Shown here: one piece after another, positions 14,641 through 26,957 of the stretch | Layout: every line of letters starts with the position of its first letter | Position numbering within the stretch: position 1 is the stretch's first letter | Origin: Archilochus colubris | Lineage: Eukaryota > Chordata > Aves > Apodiformes > Trochilidae | DNA length: 64,000 nucleotides | Direction of reading: 5' to 3' | NCBI GenBank assembly: GCA_023079485.1 | Contig: CM041101.1 | Location: 9,698,501-9,762,500, forward strand | Made by a program: the position numbers and the translations under genes | The notes under the pieces: model-generated | Database searches by the model: none | What the model saw: the letters and a program-made list of their open reading frames with translations, nothing else | Told to the model about the DNA's origin: nothing

Positions 14641-16489
14641 CAAGTGTAGGGGGGGGTAACAGGAATCATCGTGGGGGGAGTTGGGTGATGGTTGAGAAAC
14701 CATCCTGACTGTTTTTACATCTTGAATGGAGCATTACCTGATGGTACCTGGGAGGATGGAGGGGTTGGCTCTCTGCTCTACAGCTTGGATTTGCTGTAGT
14801 CTTAAAACCCCCTCCTGTTAGCACAGCTCACACTGCACTGCTCGTTGTGATGAGCAACTGGTACTCATTCCTCAACATCCTCATTCCTCTTCTTTTAGCC
14901 AAAGCAGGGTTCTCACAGCACTGCAGGATGCTGCACATCCCTTGAAGTGATCCCAGCTGCTTTTCCAGCTGAGTGCTCCTAAAGCTCTTAAGGCTTTGAA
15001 GCTTAAGGGGCTGGATGTCACCGGGCTCTTCTCAACCCCCATCCATAAATCCTGCACAGCCCTGCTCTTCCCCCAGACACTTTTCCCAGGGCAAGGCTCA
15101 TTTTACTGAGAACCCAGCACCACCAGCAGCTTCATTCTGCCCTCCCTCTCTGGTGGGAGGTGGGGCTGTCTCTTTTCTCCTCTTCACCCCAATTTATTCA
15201 GCAATTCCCAGGTCCCAGCTGGCCCCAGGCAATGGGACAGGACCATTGAGCTGGATCTCACCTGCAGCAGGGATGCCTGTGAGAGCTGCAAAGGGCTCTC
15301 TGGGGCTGTTAAATCCTTGGTGCCTCCTTTCCCAACAGAGAAACAGGTGAAAATGTTGAGCACCACCAGGCCTGATGATTTCTCAGCCAAGAGGCATGTG
15401 AGCAGCTATGTTTGCTGCTGTGGTTCAGCCCCTGAGCTTGGCAAGAGGATGCATCAGAGCCCCTGGAAGCAGCATGGATCACTGAGGTCAGGAAATTGGA
15501 TTTATAGTTATCTGGTTATAGGTGTGTGTGAGTGCTGCAAATTGCACAGAAGGTTTTCAGCCTCTTGGCCTTAGCAGAAGGTCCCTGCTGAGCTCTTCAG
15601 CAGGAGAAGAGGGGAAAGGAAACAAAAATAATAATAAAAAATGGTGTAATGTGGTTTTCCCAGAAGTGGATTAGACCAGAAGCAATGAACTATCTTCCAC
15701 ATGTAGAGCTTTGAGTCACTTCCATGGGTTTGAGGCACTGCCCTGTGTCAGCTCTGCTCCTCTTACTGAAATGCTGGCTGCAGCCAGAATGGGGACAGCT
15801 CTCTAAGGACTCATTTCTGTCCTACACATCATATTTCCAGAGCTTTGGAGGTCCAGGTTTGTGGAGATCTTCATTCTATAGCAGTGGTTTTCCTTCCGAG
15901 ATGCTTAAAAAAAAAAACGAGGGGCTAAAGTGCAATTGGCAACAACATTGATCTCCAATGCATGAGAAAAATCTGCTAACCAAAACCCTTTAAGGCACCT
16001 GCAGTCATTTCTAATTAATGCCTTTCTGCAGTGCAAACTCATTTAAGGGGAGAGGGAGAGCTTTGAAAGATTTAGAGCTGGATCCAGGAGCTGCTGCAAG
16101 CCCAGGGCTGGATGCTGCTGCCAGCAGCAAACTGAGGGTGCATTGGGGTGATGCTCTGGGACACATTTTCACCTTTAAATCCTGGCTGTTGTCACCTGTC
16201 CCCCATGCCAAACTGCTTTTCAGAGCAGCTGATTGTCCCAGCAGCTGGGTTTGGCATCTCTGTTCCCTGCAGAGCTCTGCCCATCACCCTGAGCACCCCA
16301 GATCTTTCTGCTCAGACACTCCCTGGGTGTTCCCAGCCCAGCTGCCCAGGTTTGGGGAGAAGTTTCAGGTAGAGCAGAGCACACCTGGACCTGCCAGCAC
16401 CTTCACTGCCAGCTGCCACATCCCCCAAAGTCAGCTCTGTCATCAGGCAAGATCTGAGGACAAAAGAACACAGTTTGCTTCAAAACATT

Positions 16490-16880
16490 GATCTTCCAAA
16501 AAAAAAAAAATTGAATTACAGAAAGGCAAAATAATGCTGTTTGCTTTAGGGCACAGCTACATTTAGATTCTAATTTTCCCGGTGCAATTCATTTAAGACA
16601 AAACTCAACAGCACAAAATGTCCTTGAATGCAACAAAAGGCAGAGAAGCTTTTCTGTAACATGCACCCAAAGTTAATGAGCTGAGGGAAGTGCTCTAAGG
16701 GGTGGGGGGTGCCTTTGTCCTAGCTGCCTGTAGTGCAATAGTCTATAAATGGCAGCCATATGGTCATATACTTAATGGTATGTATTACTTTCCAAGTGGA
16801 TGAGCCATTCCAAGACAAGTACATCCCAGAGGATTGCTTTCTATAGCCTATGACTTAATTATTTGGTGCATCAGGCTTTG
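16490..16880. promoter_or_regulatory. candidate non-coding regulatory element (AT-rich island)
   Basis: The non-repetitive AT-rich sequence contains AATTCATTTAAGAC, TAATTTTCCC, TTAATGAG and a CATATGG E-box-like motif near 16757. It contrasts with the CA/TG-decayed, G/C-rich background around it. This is suggested by composition only; conservation was not tested. Confidence 0.3.
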
Positions 16881-17379
16881 CTGGTCCAAATTTAGTCATG
16901 GGAGCCAGCGAGTTCCTTCAGAGAGAGACAGACTGCTGGATGGGTGTTTAATATTTTACCAGGGATCAATCTGAACACACTCCATCAGGTAGTTGTGTCC
17001 TTGATAGCTGTGAGGGGTTTTGGGGTTGATGCAGAGCCCAGGTTCTGCTCCCAGCTCCAGTTCTCCAGCTGAGCAATGGGGCAGATGGATCAGTGATGGA
17101 TCCTGATGCTGCTGAACTCCATCCTTGGGGTCAGCTGAACCAGTACTGGCTGTAACTGGGGCTGAGTGCAGGGCAGAGCCTGGTTTTTCGGGGGCTGACA
17201 TATGGAAAGGAAACTCATCCTCCCCCCAGGGGTGGCAGAATCCACAGGGAGCAGCCATGGGCTGGGAAGTGCAGCTTGGAGGCAGGGCAGGCTGTCCCAG
17301 CAAATGGGATGGAGCTCTCCCAGCACCTGGCCTAAAAACCAGGCAGATATTGACTGTTGCTTAGCATCCTCACAACACT

Positions 17380-17900
17380 GAGAGCTAAAAATTTCCCTTT
17401 CTGCCTTTGCTGTTACTTCCCTGACCTTCATTAGTTCCGTGAGCACCGAATGCAGAGCCCATATGGAGACAGTTATCATTAAAAAAATGAATCCTGGCCC
17501 CTTAATTAGCTCCTCATTATCTGAGAGCTCCATGCTGAAGCACTAGGCTGCTGCAAAGCAATTTGTTGAGTTTCCAATTAAAACTTTTTTTAGAATTGTT
17601 GAGCCTTTTAATACTTTGTGTTTACAAATTATCTTGGACTTATACCAGAGCACACGGTTCCTTCACTGGGGAAATCCAGCTGAGGAGCTGATAGCTATTA
17701 ATACCAAATCCTTGGTTTTAATAAAGCCATAAACCATGTCAGTGAAGCTGCTCTTTTTATACCTGATACAATAGGGATGCTTCCCTTTGAATGAGTGGAG
17801 AAGAGGAGGAATCATTAAGAGGGCAATTACAGACTGATTTCTTAATAACTCCACTTTTACAGCCCTGTAAAAACAAAGGTACACATCCCTCTTTATCTTC
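17380..17900. promoter_or_regulatory. candidate non-coding regulatory element
   Basis: The sequence is AT-rich and non-repetitive, with CATATG at 17460-17465 (E-box), TTAATTAG at 17502-17509 (homeodomain core), CCAATTAAAAC, and further TAAT cores to 17850. It has no coding frame. Its density of homeodomain-type cores is like that of conserved enhancers near neural genes; this is inference. Confidence 0.35.
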
Positions 17901-18731
17901 ATTGCCCCAGGATGTGTTCTTCCTAAGTGCTGGGAGGTGCTGAGACCTTCTGCTTTATGCAAGGTGGGAAAAAAGAGTTCCAAGGCTCAGCTCCTGCCAG
18001 GATCAGGTCCATCAGGAATAAATAACAGGGATTTTAGTCCCTGCATTCTGCAAGCTCTCAGGTACAGAAGAAAAATGTGACTCTGCTGTGAAGCATGGGG
18101 TTGCATAGACTTCTTCTGGGAAGGAAGGATTCCTCCTTCCTTGGAGGAATCTTTTGCCTGATCTGCTGTGGCCAAAAGCAACGGGGAGGTGAGTGACTGC
18201 TTGAGAAGCCCAGGGCTGAGCTTTTTCTAAGATCTGCAGAGCCAACATAAAGCAAGGGGAGCAGCAATGGCTCCCCTGAGCTGAAGAGGAATTAAGTGAT
18301 GTGCTTAACTCCCTTAACTCCTAAAAACAGCTCCCAAGGCATTTGGAAGGGGTGGTCACATTCCCACTGAAGCCAAGGAGCATAAAGGAGGGATGCAGCT
18401 TGTCTGCACCAACCCACGGAGCTTTAACTAACCCCAACCAGCTGCTTCTTTCTGCAGAACAGTCCCCAGGTCCTCCCAGGTCATTAAGACTCTGTCCTAC
18501 AACCATCAGAGGACACAAATCAGAGAAGGAAGCAGTGGGGCTGCAGGAGGGGGTGGTCTGGGCAGCCCAAGCACCGTGTTGTGGGTGTTTTGTTCTGCCC
18601 CTCTGTGCAGAGGGTTTGTGATTAGATGGTCCTGAGGTTCTTTGGGTTGTTGTAAAGCCACGAGTTGATCTGTATTGAACATGTCACTTGTATTCCCATG
18701 CTGGCTTTTAAGCAATCTGTCAAATGATTTT

Positions 18732-18775
18732 AAAAAGAAAAAAAAGAAAAAAAAAAAAAAAAAGGAAAGGAAAGG
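18732..18775 (+). repeat. A-rich tract with GGAAA units
   Basis: Poly-A with single G interruptions grades into a few GGAAA units and then GGAGGG. It is low complexity and resembles the seed of the longer AAAGG tract at 20430. Confidence 0.9.
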
Positions 18776-19129
18776 AGGGATTACATAAGGAATTCACTGC
18801 CCAGGCAGCCATGGCCACTGCAGACACCTCCAGATTTGTGTCCTTGGTGGCCTCCAAGAGATAGAAATGACCCCAAGCACCAGCTTTTTGGTCTGGAGCA
18901 GAGAGCAACACCCAGAGCACTGAGCTGACACCCAGGCAGGGGCTCAGGGCCATCTCCAGCTGCCCTTGTCCATAGGATGCTGCTTCTTCCCTCCTGGCCC
19001 TCAGCATCTTCCAGGCTTTGGGGCTGCATCAGCTCCCTCTGGACAGACAAGGTCTTTTTAAAGACCTCCTCACTTTGAGGCTTTCATCTTCTTCTTTGCA
19101 TTTCTGTGCTTGCTGAGCACCCAGCTACC

Positions 19130-19205
19130 AGAAAAAAAAAATTTAAAAAGGGGGAAAAAAGGAGAAAGAAAAAAAAAAAGAAAAGAAAAAAAGAAGGAAA
19201 AAAAC
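19130..19205 (+). repeat. purine-rich low-complexity tract
   Basis: This is an A-run, a TTTAAAAAGGGGG patch, then mixed AG-rich sequence. It is all purine on + apart from a few bases. Confidence 0.9.
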
Positions 19206-19883
19206 CCTAAACCCCAAGGTTTAGAGGCAGCAGCAGCAGTGTGGGTCCTTCCTCCAGAACACCCCCTGTGCCCCCAGCAATGCAGGGAAGGGACCTTGGG
19301 GAAAGGAAACATAAATCTGCCATCTGTGGCAATTTAGCATTTACCAGTCATACTGCACTAGGGCACTGTCACTCTGAATGAACATTAAAGCCTTTCCTCT
19401 CTGGGGCCTCAGCAGTCTCCTGTCCCCATCAAACTGGCCCTGGTGCCACCATAAACCAGCCAGGCTGTTGCTGGGCAGGGTCACTCCAAGGGGCTGACAT
19501 TAACTGGGGGAGGTCTCCCTTTGAAGGAGGCATTCAATTAAAGTTTTATGGCAATTCAGCAGTGAGAAACTGCCAGGGGGAAGCTCAGAAGCTGTGCTGG
19601 GATTTTAAATGAGCAGCTGAGGAGGAATTGGCCAGGGATGGTGGCCTGGAGCATGGGGCAGTCGGATGTGCTCAGCTGCTGGAGCGAGGTCCAGGGAAAG
19701 CACCGTGTGCTTGGCTTTGATTTCCATGAGCAGAAGGAGGAGCAAGAGTGGGATCACCTGGGAGGAGATGTAGAAGGATGGAAGGACAGAGCTGGCTTTA
19801 TGGAATGCTGGGCTAATAGGGAGCATCTGGGAGCTGGGGATCAGACAGCACGTTGGGAAGTGAGACTTGGGTGAGTCCTGCAA

Positions 19884-20005
19884 CCATAAAATCATGGTTT
19901 AGGTTGGAAGGGACTTTAAAGATCACCCAGTTCCAACCCTGGGCAGGGACACCTCCCACTAGACCAGGTTGCTCCAAGCCCCACCCAACCCAACCTTGAA
20001 AATCC
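19884..20005 (-). mobile_element. CR1 LINE 3'-end fragment
   Basis: CATAAAATCATGGTTTAGGT, then TTGGAAGGGACTTTAAAGAT, then TAGACCAGGTTGCTCCAAGC and CCAACCTTGAA form the 3' end of an older CR1 subfamily in reverse orientation, about 120 bp long. Confidence 0.9.
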
Positions 20006-20429
20006 AGGAGGAGTTTGCCTGAAGAAGTGTGAGGTTTGGCCAGGGGTCTTTGAGCACAAATATTTGTGGCCTTAAGCAAAACTTCCTCTTGCAAACACTG
20101 CTGGGAACACACAGGCTGCCCTGAAGAGCCCAGACAGGAGCAATGGTTCCAGACTTCCACATTTCTTCTTGCTTTTTGTGTCCCCTGGAGCTGCTGGAAG
20201 AATCAGAACAAATCAGGGATGCTGCAGTGGCTGGGGAGGGGTTGGGATTTGGACCGAAGGGAGCAAAACAGGGCTGGGAGGCTCTGCTGATGCTGTGGGG
20301 ATGGGGATGATGGTGATGATGGGGATGATGACAATATCTGGGTCCTAGCACCTGAGTCCTTGCTGGACACAGGGCTGGGAGCTTGCTCTCCTCTGAGGAT
20401 TTTAGGATCAAAATCCCTGCTCGTCCCTG
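20006..20429. other. intergenic spacer
   Basis: There is no gene. A GGGGATGATGATGGTGATG-like imperfect trinucleotide/hexanucleotide stretch lies near 20297-20332. Confidence 0.7.
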
Positions 20430-20836
20430 GGAAGGAAAGGAAAGAGGAAAAGAAAGGAGAAAGGAAAGGGGAAAGGAAAGGAAAGGAAAGGAAAGGAAAG
20501 GAAAGGAAAGGAAAGGAAAGGAAAGGAAAGGAAAGGAAAGGAAAGGAAAGGAAAGGAAAGGAAAGAGGAAAGGAAAGGAAAGGAAAGGAAAGGAAAGGAA
20601 AGGAAAGGAAAGGAAAGGAAAGGAAAGGAAAGGAAAGGAAAGGAAAGGAAAGGAAAAGGAAAAAGGAAAAAGGAAAGGAAAAAGGAAAGGAAAAGAAAAA
20701 GAAAAAGGAAATGAAAGGAAAAAGGAAAAAGGAAAAGAAAGGAGAAAGGAAAAGAAAAAGGAAAGGAAAGGAGAAAGGAAAAGAAAGGAGAAAGGAAAAG
20801 AAAATGGGAAAGGGGAAGGGAGGGAAAGGAAAGGAG
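20430..20836 (+). repeat. (AAAGG)n pentanucleotide tract, ~400 bp
   Basis: There are near-perfect GGAAA units from about 20467 to 20655, with one break (GAAAGAGGAAAG near 20563). Both flanks are degenerate mixtures of AAAGG, AAAAGG and AAAGGAG. The tract is purine on + throughout. The long Lys/Gly/Glu/Arg frames on + and Phe/Pro/Ser/Leu frames on - are repeat artefacts. Confidence 0.97.
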
Positions 20837-22616
20837 CCTCTGGGGATGCAGGGCCTTCTACAGAAGGAGATCCTGAATTTCTGCAGTCCTCCCCATTCCC
20901 AAGGCAGGCAGAGCTCAGGCAGAGGAGCAGGAGCAGAGCTGGAGCTGCAGGAAGAGCAGAGCTGGGGTTAAAGTGCTGTAAACCAGCAGGGCCCTGTGCC
21001 CAGATTTTAACTGTAACACTTCCTTTCAAAAACTCAATAACCCTGTGTTTTGTCGAGGGGAAAAAAAAACCCAAAAACCTGTCAGCTTTTTAATTACCTG
21101 CCCTCATTACCGTGTTAGAATAATGCAAGCAAACAGAAGCTGCTCTGGCACTGCCAGATGTTGTGTGGAGCAGGGAGGAGCTGCCTGACCCTGGTTGGGT
21201 GCCAGGGAGAGGAGCCCCGACCCCATCACCCTGGGCATGCACAAATCTGGGCTAAAGAGCTGGAAAATGTTCCAGCCTTGGGGATAAAAATAGCCTCTGT
21301 GGTTCAAGCAGCTGGGATAAGAGCTGAGGAAGGGCAATCAGCCCTCCTGCAAGCTGGGAGCAGGGTGGTTGTCAGCTAAGGGTCAGGAAGATATTTATCC
21401 TGGGGGTGATGGGATGTAATGGGCTGTGCTGGGAGCTGGAATGGTGGTTGCTGCTGGAAACCAGCTCCCAGGCCTGTGGGTTCACAGTGTTGCTTGAATA
21501 TGTTTTGCGTTTGAAATATTAAATGCAGTATTAATATTGAATTTCCCAGCTGTTGAGTCAAGAACTTCTCTCTCAGGGCAAACTTTCCCCTCCTGATCCC
21601 ACATCCCCCCTTGGGGTTGGGTTTGGTGTCAGCCCAGGGTGTCCTTCAGCAAGGAATGGCACCAGGTGGGGTAAGCAGAAGGGAGGAAAAGTACAGAGCA
21701 AGGAACTTGGATCACTTCATCCCATAGCAACAAGGCTGTTCAACAGGAGGAGCCTGTTCACAGCAGAGCCCTAAAAAAAGGAGCTGTGAAAATAAACATT
21801 GGCATATCTCACACCTCCCTCTTCCCACAGGGATGCTCTCTGGAAGAACATGTGGAGAAGCTAGGGAAGGGAAGAGAAGGAAAAGAGTGGTGAAGGGGAA
21901 GGTTAGAGGTGCTCTAATTAAGCACTGCAATGAATCCTCTGTTGTCTCTCCCTATCTAATATGTTTAATCATTACAGCTTCTCTCTTGCTCACTGATGAA
22001 TCCAGCAGGCTCTTCCAGAGCATCTGGTCATATTATTCCCTTGCTTAATGATAGCACTGAAAAAAAAAACCCAAACAGGCATCTTCTGGGGAGCTTTTGC
22101 CCTACATATCCAATGCCATCTTGTAGGCAGGTAAAGAAGAGACCCCAGGAGCAGAGGCTGGCAGCCTGCAGAGATGCTCAGCCCCTCAGGGACTGTGTCT
22201 GACCCCCTCTTCCATCCCCCCCTGCACCCCAGAGCACTGCCAGCATAGGAAAGAGATGCTGATGATGGAAGAAAAAAAATCCTGCTGGGCTGAGAGGCCC
22301 AGAGGCCATTAGCACATTTATACATGTGGGAATTCATGGCTGGGGCAGTCTCCTCTGCCAGCAGCCAGGGCTGGGTTCAGGGTTTATTACCTGCTTTCTG
22401 TGTACTGCCTTGCTGTGTGGAGGGATTAAATGGATAAATCCCAAAGTTCCTATGTGCATGCAGAGGACTTCATGTGCTGTCACTGTGTCACCTCCAGTGA
22501 CACCACAGCCCTGAGCAGAGTCACCCAGGTGTGTGCTGGTCACTGAGGAAAGGTCAGGACAGTGTTATTGTGGAGTTAGCATCACACTTGGATAGCATCC
22601 ATTCCTCTTTCCCCTC

Positions 22617-22715
22617 CTTTTTTCCTTTTTTTTTTTTTTTTTTTTTTTTGGGTTTTTTGTTTGTTTGTTTGTTTTGTTTTTTGGGCTTTTTGGGTTTGTT
22701 TTGGTTTGGTTTGTT
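22617..22715 (+). repeat. T-rich tract with (GTTT)n
   Basis: A long poly-T run is followed by GTTTGTTTGTTTGTTTTG and TTTGGTTTGG units. It is low complexity. Confidence 0.92.
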
Positions 22716-22744
22716 TTTAACTCCACATCAGAGCAGACCAAACC

Positions 22745-22915
22745 ATCAACCTGTCACTGTCACCGCGGCAGCTCAGAAAATGCAACATGATTAGAGATCA
22801 GGGCAATAATGAGACAGTTTATCTTCCCTACACATCCAGCATGGGGCCAGCCACTGGGAAATAAAAAAAACCCTTCAATAAATCATATTGTCTCTGCTGC
22901 AGAAGTAATAACACC
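22745..22915. promoter_or_regulatory. candidate non-coding regulatory element
   Basis: The non-repetitive sequence includes ATGCAACATGATTAG, GCAATAATGAGACAG, AATAAATCATATTG and AGAAGTAATAAC. It is AT-rich between G/C-rich flanks and has no coding frame. The proposal rests on composition and motif density alone. Confidence 0.28.
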
Positions 22916-25237
22916 AGCAAGCCCAGGTAAAGGGAGGCTGTGAGCAAAGGGAGTCCCTGCCAAACCCTCCCAAACAGCTCCAGGCATGGCTGGAGCTCTG
23001 GGGCTGGAGGGGACATCCAGAGCCATGCAGAAGCCTGGGAAGCCCCCATCTCTCTTGACTTCATTCCTTCTCTTATTATTTTAGGAAGTTTTGCCCTGGA
23101 ATTAAGAGTTAAGCCAAACTTTGCTGTTTAACTGGGGTTGTTTGCTGGTTTCTTTGGAAGGGAAACTGGGCAGGCAGCGTGGGCTGGGCAAGCTTAGCCA
23201 GTTTGGGTTTGGTTTTTTGGTGTTTGTTTTTTTTTTTTTTTTGTCCTTCTTTGCTTTTCCTTGCTGAATCACAACTTTGCACTGAAAATACAAATGCAAA
23301 AATCCCTCACCCAAGGCTTTGGGTTTGGAGGAGCACTTGGCTGGGCCCAGGGCTGTCACCTCCATCCTCGGGCAAGACACTCCTGGTTACTGGGGGGTGG
23401 CACTGCTTTCCCTGTCCCTTTTCCAGCCTCAGCCCTCCAGCTGGCTGAGCACCCCATCTTCTCTTGCATAATCCCTGGGCTGGAGAACACCAAGGCAATA
23501 ACAACTTCCCACTCCCATGTCCAACCCCCTGCAAAGAGCTCCCTGCCCCAGCTGAACAGAAAATGGTGAGCCTGCTGTAAATAGGTAGCAACCAAATAAT
23601 GCTGCAACCCACTCCCCATCTGCTAGCAAAAAAAATTCCTGCCTGAGTGAAAACAGGAGAGGGATGGTTGGGAAGGATCATTGCAGTCTGCAGCATCTCC
23701 CAGGCATCAGCCCTGCTCTGTGCTTCCAAACCATGGCAGAGGAATTAATTGGGTGGGCAGCACCTCTCCTGAGCCAGGAGGAATCTGCTGGTGGCAAAGG
23801 AAGGTGCTGGGGTGCAGCCCTGTGGCTGACAAGAGTTGTGGGGTTTTTCTGTAGGCTATGATGTTGGCAAGGGTTTATGAAAACGTTGCTGAAAACCAAC
23901 ACCAGACCCCGAGGGAAAGGTGTAAAACGTTGTCATTCAGACCTGAACCCCTTTGAACGTGGCCATGGGGGGGTTAGAGGAGGAAAGAGCAAGAGATCAA
24001 ATCTGCTTCTGGAAGCCAAAAGGCAGAAAAATCAAGCTAGAGGTGAGGAGCCCTTTGCAGCACCTGCCCCAACACTTTTTGGGGGTTTCTGCTCATACCT
24101 GGGATGTGGCTGCTCCCCCTGGGTGATGAGGAGGGGACCTTCCCAGGGGAGATGGAGCATCCATCAGTGCAAATGTCCCCTGGTGGCTTTGCAGACTGTC
24201 ACCTGCCCAGCTGGGCTGGCTTGATCCACCCCCAAGCCTTGCAGGTGCTTGTGGGGTTGGTTAATGGGGTGCTGGATAAATGAGTTCAGGGCTGCAAGGA
24301 GCAGTCTCACTGCAGCTCTCTCAGAGGACACTTTGCTTGTGCTGGAAGGTGAGTGTCATCCCCCTGGTACCTGCAGGTTTGGGAGTAGAGATGCTGGGGC
24401 TGGATGGATGGATGGACAGACAGAGAAGCAAATGGCTGTTTTCTGAGGAAATCAGCAAAAGCAAGAAACAAAGAAAAAAAACATTAATCCCGAGAAGGCT
24501 TTTCATCTGCTTTCTCTGGCTTTTCTCCTGGCAAGCTGTAGCAATGTAAAGTCCAGTTGAGCTCTGGTGAGTCCCTCAGGTGAGGCAGAGGCAGGACCAG
24601 CTCTACCTGCACCTCCCTTCTGCCCCCAGGAGCCCATCACCCCCAGGCCACCTTGAGCTGAGGTTTCTGCAGCCTGACATGTAATCATAACATGGGGATG
24701 CCCTTGCTTTTTAACTGCTGCTGGAGATGCTCTCAAAGGCACTTTGGAGAAAATGAAGCACTGGAGGCTTTTGGGCAGGGGGCAAGTGCAGCCCCCCCTT
24801 CCCTGCCAGGGTTTTTGGAGGGACGGGGCTGCCAGGAGTCAGTCCTGAGCATGCACATGTACTGGGAGTGCTGATTCATCTCTCTGCCACCTGAGACAAA
24901 AGAACATCTAATTAAGTCACTGGCATATAAATAAATGTACCAGGTATAACCTCAGGAGCAGAGAGCAGCACTGGAAAAATCTCAGGGTTGCACAATATGC
25001 TGGAGCTCACCTCTGGGACTCTCCCTTTGTTTAGAAGAGATTAGAGGGGGATGTTTATTTTTTTCCTTTCTGTTGCAGCGTTTGTTTTTACATGAAAATT
25101 GGACATGAAAAGGTGGTTTTCTCCTTCTGTGTCTCTTGAGGACACCAACTCTTTGATCATTCTCCAAATCTAACTTGGAGCAGGGTCCAGTTTCCAGCTC
25201 CATCAAAGGGTGCCTGCATCTCTTTTCTTGGAGGAAT

Positions 25238-25430
25238 CACAGAATCATAGAATGGGCTGGGTTGGAAGGGAGCTCAGAGCTCATCAAGTCCAACCCTTGA
25301 TCCACTCCCCCCGTGGTTCCCAGCCCATGGCACTCAGTGCCACATCCAGGCTCTTTGGAAACATCTCCAGACACGGAGAATCCACTACTTCCCTGGGCAG
25401 CCCATTCCAATGCCTGATCACCCTCTCCAG
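25238..25430 (-). mobile_element. CR1 LINE 3' fragment, interrupted at a duplication junction
   Basis: CACAGAATCATAGAATGGGC starts the CR1 3' end in reverse orientation. CR1 continues to ACCCTCTCCAG at 25430, where the consensus should go on as AAAGAAATTCTTTCT but instead reads AAATTCTGGGTTC, the first bases of the duplicated segment. The break thus falls at a 7-base shared word, AAATTCT. Confidence 0.93.
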
Positions 25431-26896
25431 AAATTCTGGGTTCTTCTCCATTTTGTTTTGGAGCAAGTTCTTACCTTTTCTGGGCTCCCCAGCCTGAAAG
25501 AAGGATCTGTCTTGGGGTTCTCCTGTTGTTCCTGGGCTCCATGGGGAAATACTTTGAGCCTTTTGGGTTGGACTGGGAGAAAATTTGACCCTGGATCTTT
25601 TTAATGACAACTCTTTGGGTTTCTGTAGGGAGCAGCTTGTACACCCACTGCTCTTTGCTCTGTGATATTTTTAGGGTTTGTAAAATACAGGATGGTTTGG
25701 TCGTGACCTTCAAGATCGTTCAGTTCTGGGCATTGTTTTTAATTGAATTAATTGGTTTCATTTTCCAGCCAGGCTTCTTGGGGAGTGAGAATGAGCAGAG
25801 ACAAAGCTCAGCTTCCATTCCAGCTCTGCCTGCTTCACACCTGAGCAATATTTCTCTCCCCAGAGCATCCAGCATCCTCCCAGGCACCTGCCCTCAGAAT
25901 CAAAAGGTGGGGTGAAGGGGGTTCACAGGCACTCAGGTGGCCACAGGGAAGAGATTCCAGCCCTTTTTTCCCTCCTGTTTCACCCTAGAAATGTTTGGTT
26001 TGCTCATTTCCTTTTCATTGCAGCTGGGAGAGGTCCCTAAAGATGCTCCTTGGGGTCTGTGAGGTGGCTGGGGCTGGCTGGGCTGTCACCTCCAACAGGT
26101 CTGGAGCTAATGCTCCATCTCCCCAGGTTCCCCAGTTCCCCCAGCACTGTGCTGTGGAATTGAGAAATTGATTATTGACCAGGAAGATCCCAGCCTTTCT
26201 TCCTCTAGGTCTCAATTAGCCTTGGTCTGATGCTCTGATCCTGGCAGAGTTTCCAGCACCACAAATCTTGGAGCTGTGTTCCATGGTTCAAATGGGCAGT
26301 TCCATGAGATGGAATTAATGTCCTGAGAGAAAAATCAATGCAAAATTAACTGGGATGTGGATGGTGCTGAGGTGCATCAAGGATTTCATCCCCCGTGGAG
26401 CTGAGTGGGTGGTTTCCCAGGCACCTAAAAGGTGACCCCCAGCTTTCCAAGCCAGTCCCCCTGACAGCCCTTTCATTTGGGCAGGACAATATTCATAGAA
26501 TCACAGAACTGGCTGGGTTGGAAGGGACCTCAGAGTCATCAAGTCCAACCCTTGATCCACTCCCCCCGTGGTTCCCAGCCCATGGCACTCAGTGCCACAT
26601 CCAGGCTCTTTGGAAAGATCTCCAGACACGGAGAATCCACTACTTCCCTGGGCAGCCCATTCCAATGCCTGATCACCCTCTCCAGAAAGAAATTCTTTCT
26701 CATCTCCAACCTAAACCTCCCCTGGCACAACTTGAGACCCTGCCCTCTTGTCTTGCTGAGAGTTGCCTGGGAAAAGAGCCCAACCCCCCCCTGGCTCCAA
26801 CCTCCTTTCAGGGAGTTGGAGAGAGTGATGAGGTCTCCCCTGAGCCTCCTCTTCTCCAGCCTCAACACCCCCAGCTCCCTCAGCCCTTCCTCACAG
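25430..26896. repeat. segmental duplication, copy A
   Basis: From GAAATTCTGGGTTC at 25430, the sequence matches 34543-36006 in the same orientation at roughly 98% by eye, with a handful of substitutions and very short indels. About 1.06 kb is not a repeat I recognise; the rest is the CR1 3' end starting at 26494. No gene lies in it; frames such as the [13 protein letters not shown] one occur in both copies simply because of the duplication. Confidence 0.95.
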
Positions 26897-26957
26897 CAAT
26901 TCTGCTGGATCTGCTGGATCTTCTCTGGACCTGCTCCAGCACCTCAAGCTCCTTCCT
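26494..26957 (-). mobile_element. CR1 LINE 3' fragment (in copy A)
   Basis: CATAGAATCACAGAACTGGC starts the 3' end. The C-terminal ORF part reads in reverse as [20 protein letters not shown] through [20 protein letters not shown] to [12 protein letters not shown]. Near 26897-26925 the text CAATTCTGCTGGATCTGCTG replaces the form in the other copies, with a short internal deletion. The fragment ends about 26957. Confidence 0.94.

Larger units (their letters stand above)
14641..19883. other. intergenic region without recognisable genes
   Basis: No frame here resembles a protein family. The open frames are short, lack splice context and overlap on both strands. The region includes AT-rich islands (about 16490-16880 and 17380-17900, listed separately) and A-rich tracts at 18732-18775 and 19130-19205. 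Confidence 0.75.
20837..25237. other. intergenic region without recognisable genes
   Basis: No gene is supported. The region contains a T-rich tract at 22617-22715, a poly-T at 23223-23243, AT-rich islands (about 21480-21560 and 22745-22915), and a (GGAT)n patch near 24402-24416. Frames here are short and unrelated to known families. Confidence 0.75.

Noticed and set aside
19959..21074. 371-aa reverse open frame and 203-236 aa forward frames
   Set aside because: They run through the (AAAGG)n tract; the protein is Ser/Phe/Pro/Leu or Lys/Gly/Glu/Arg repeat with no family features.
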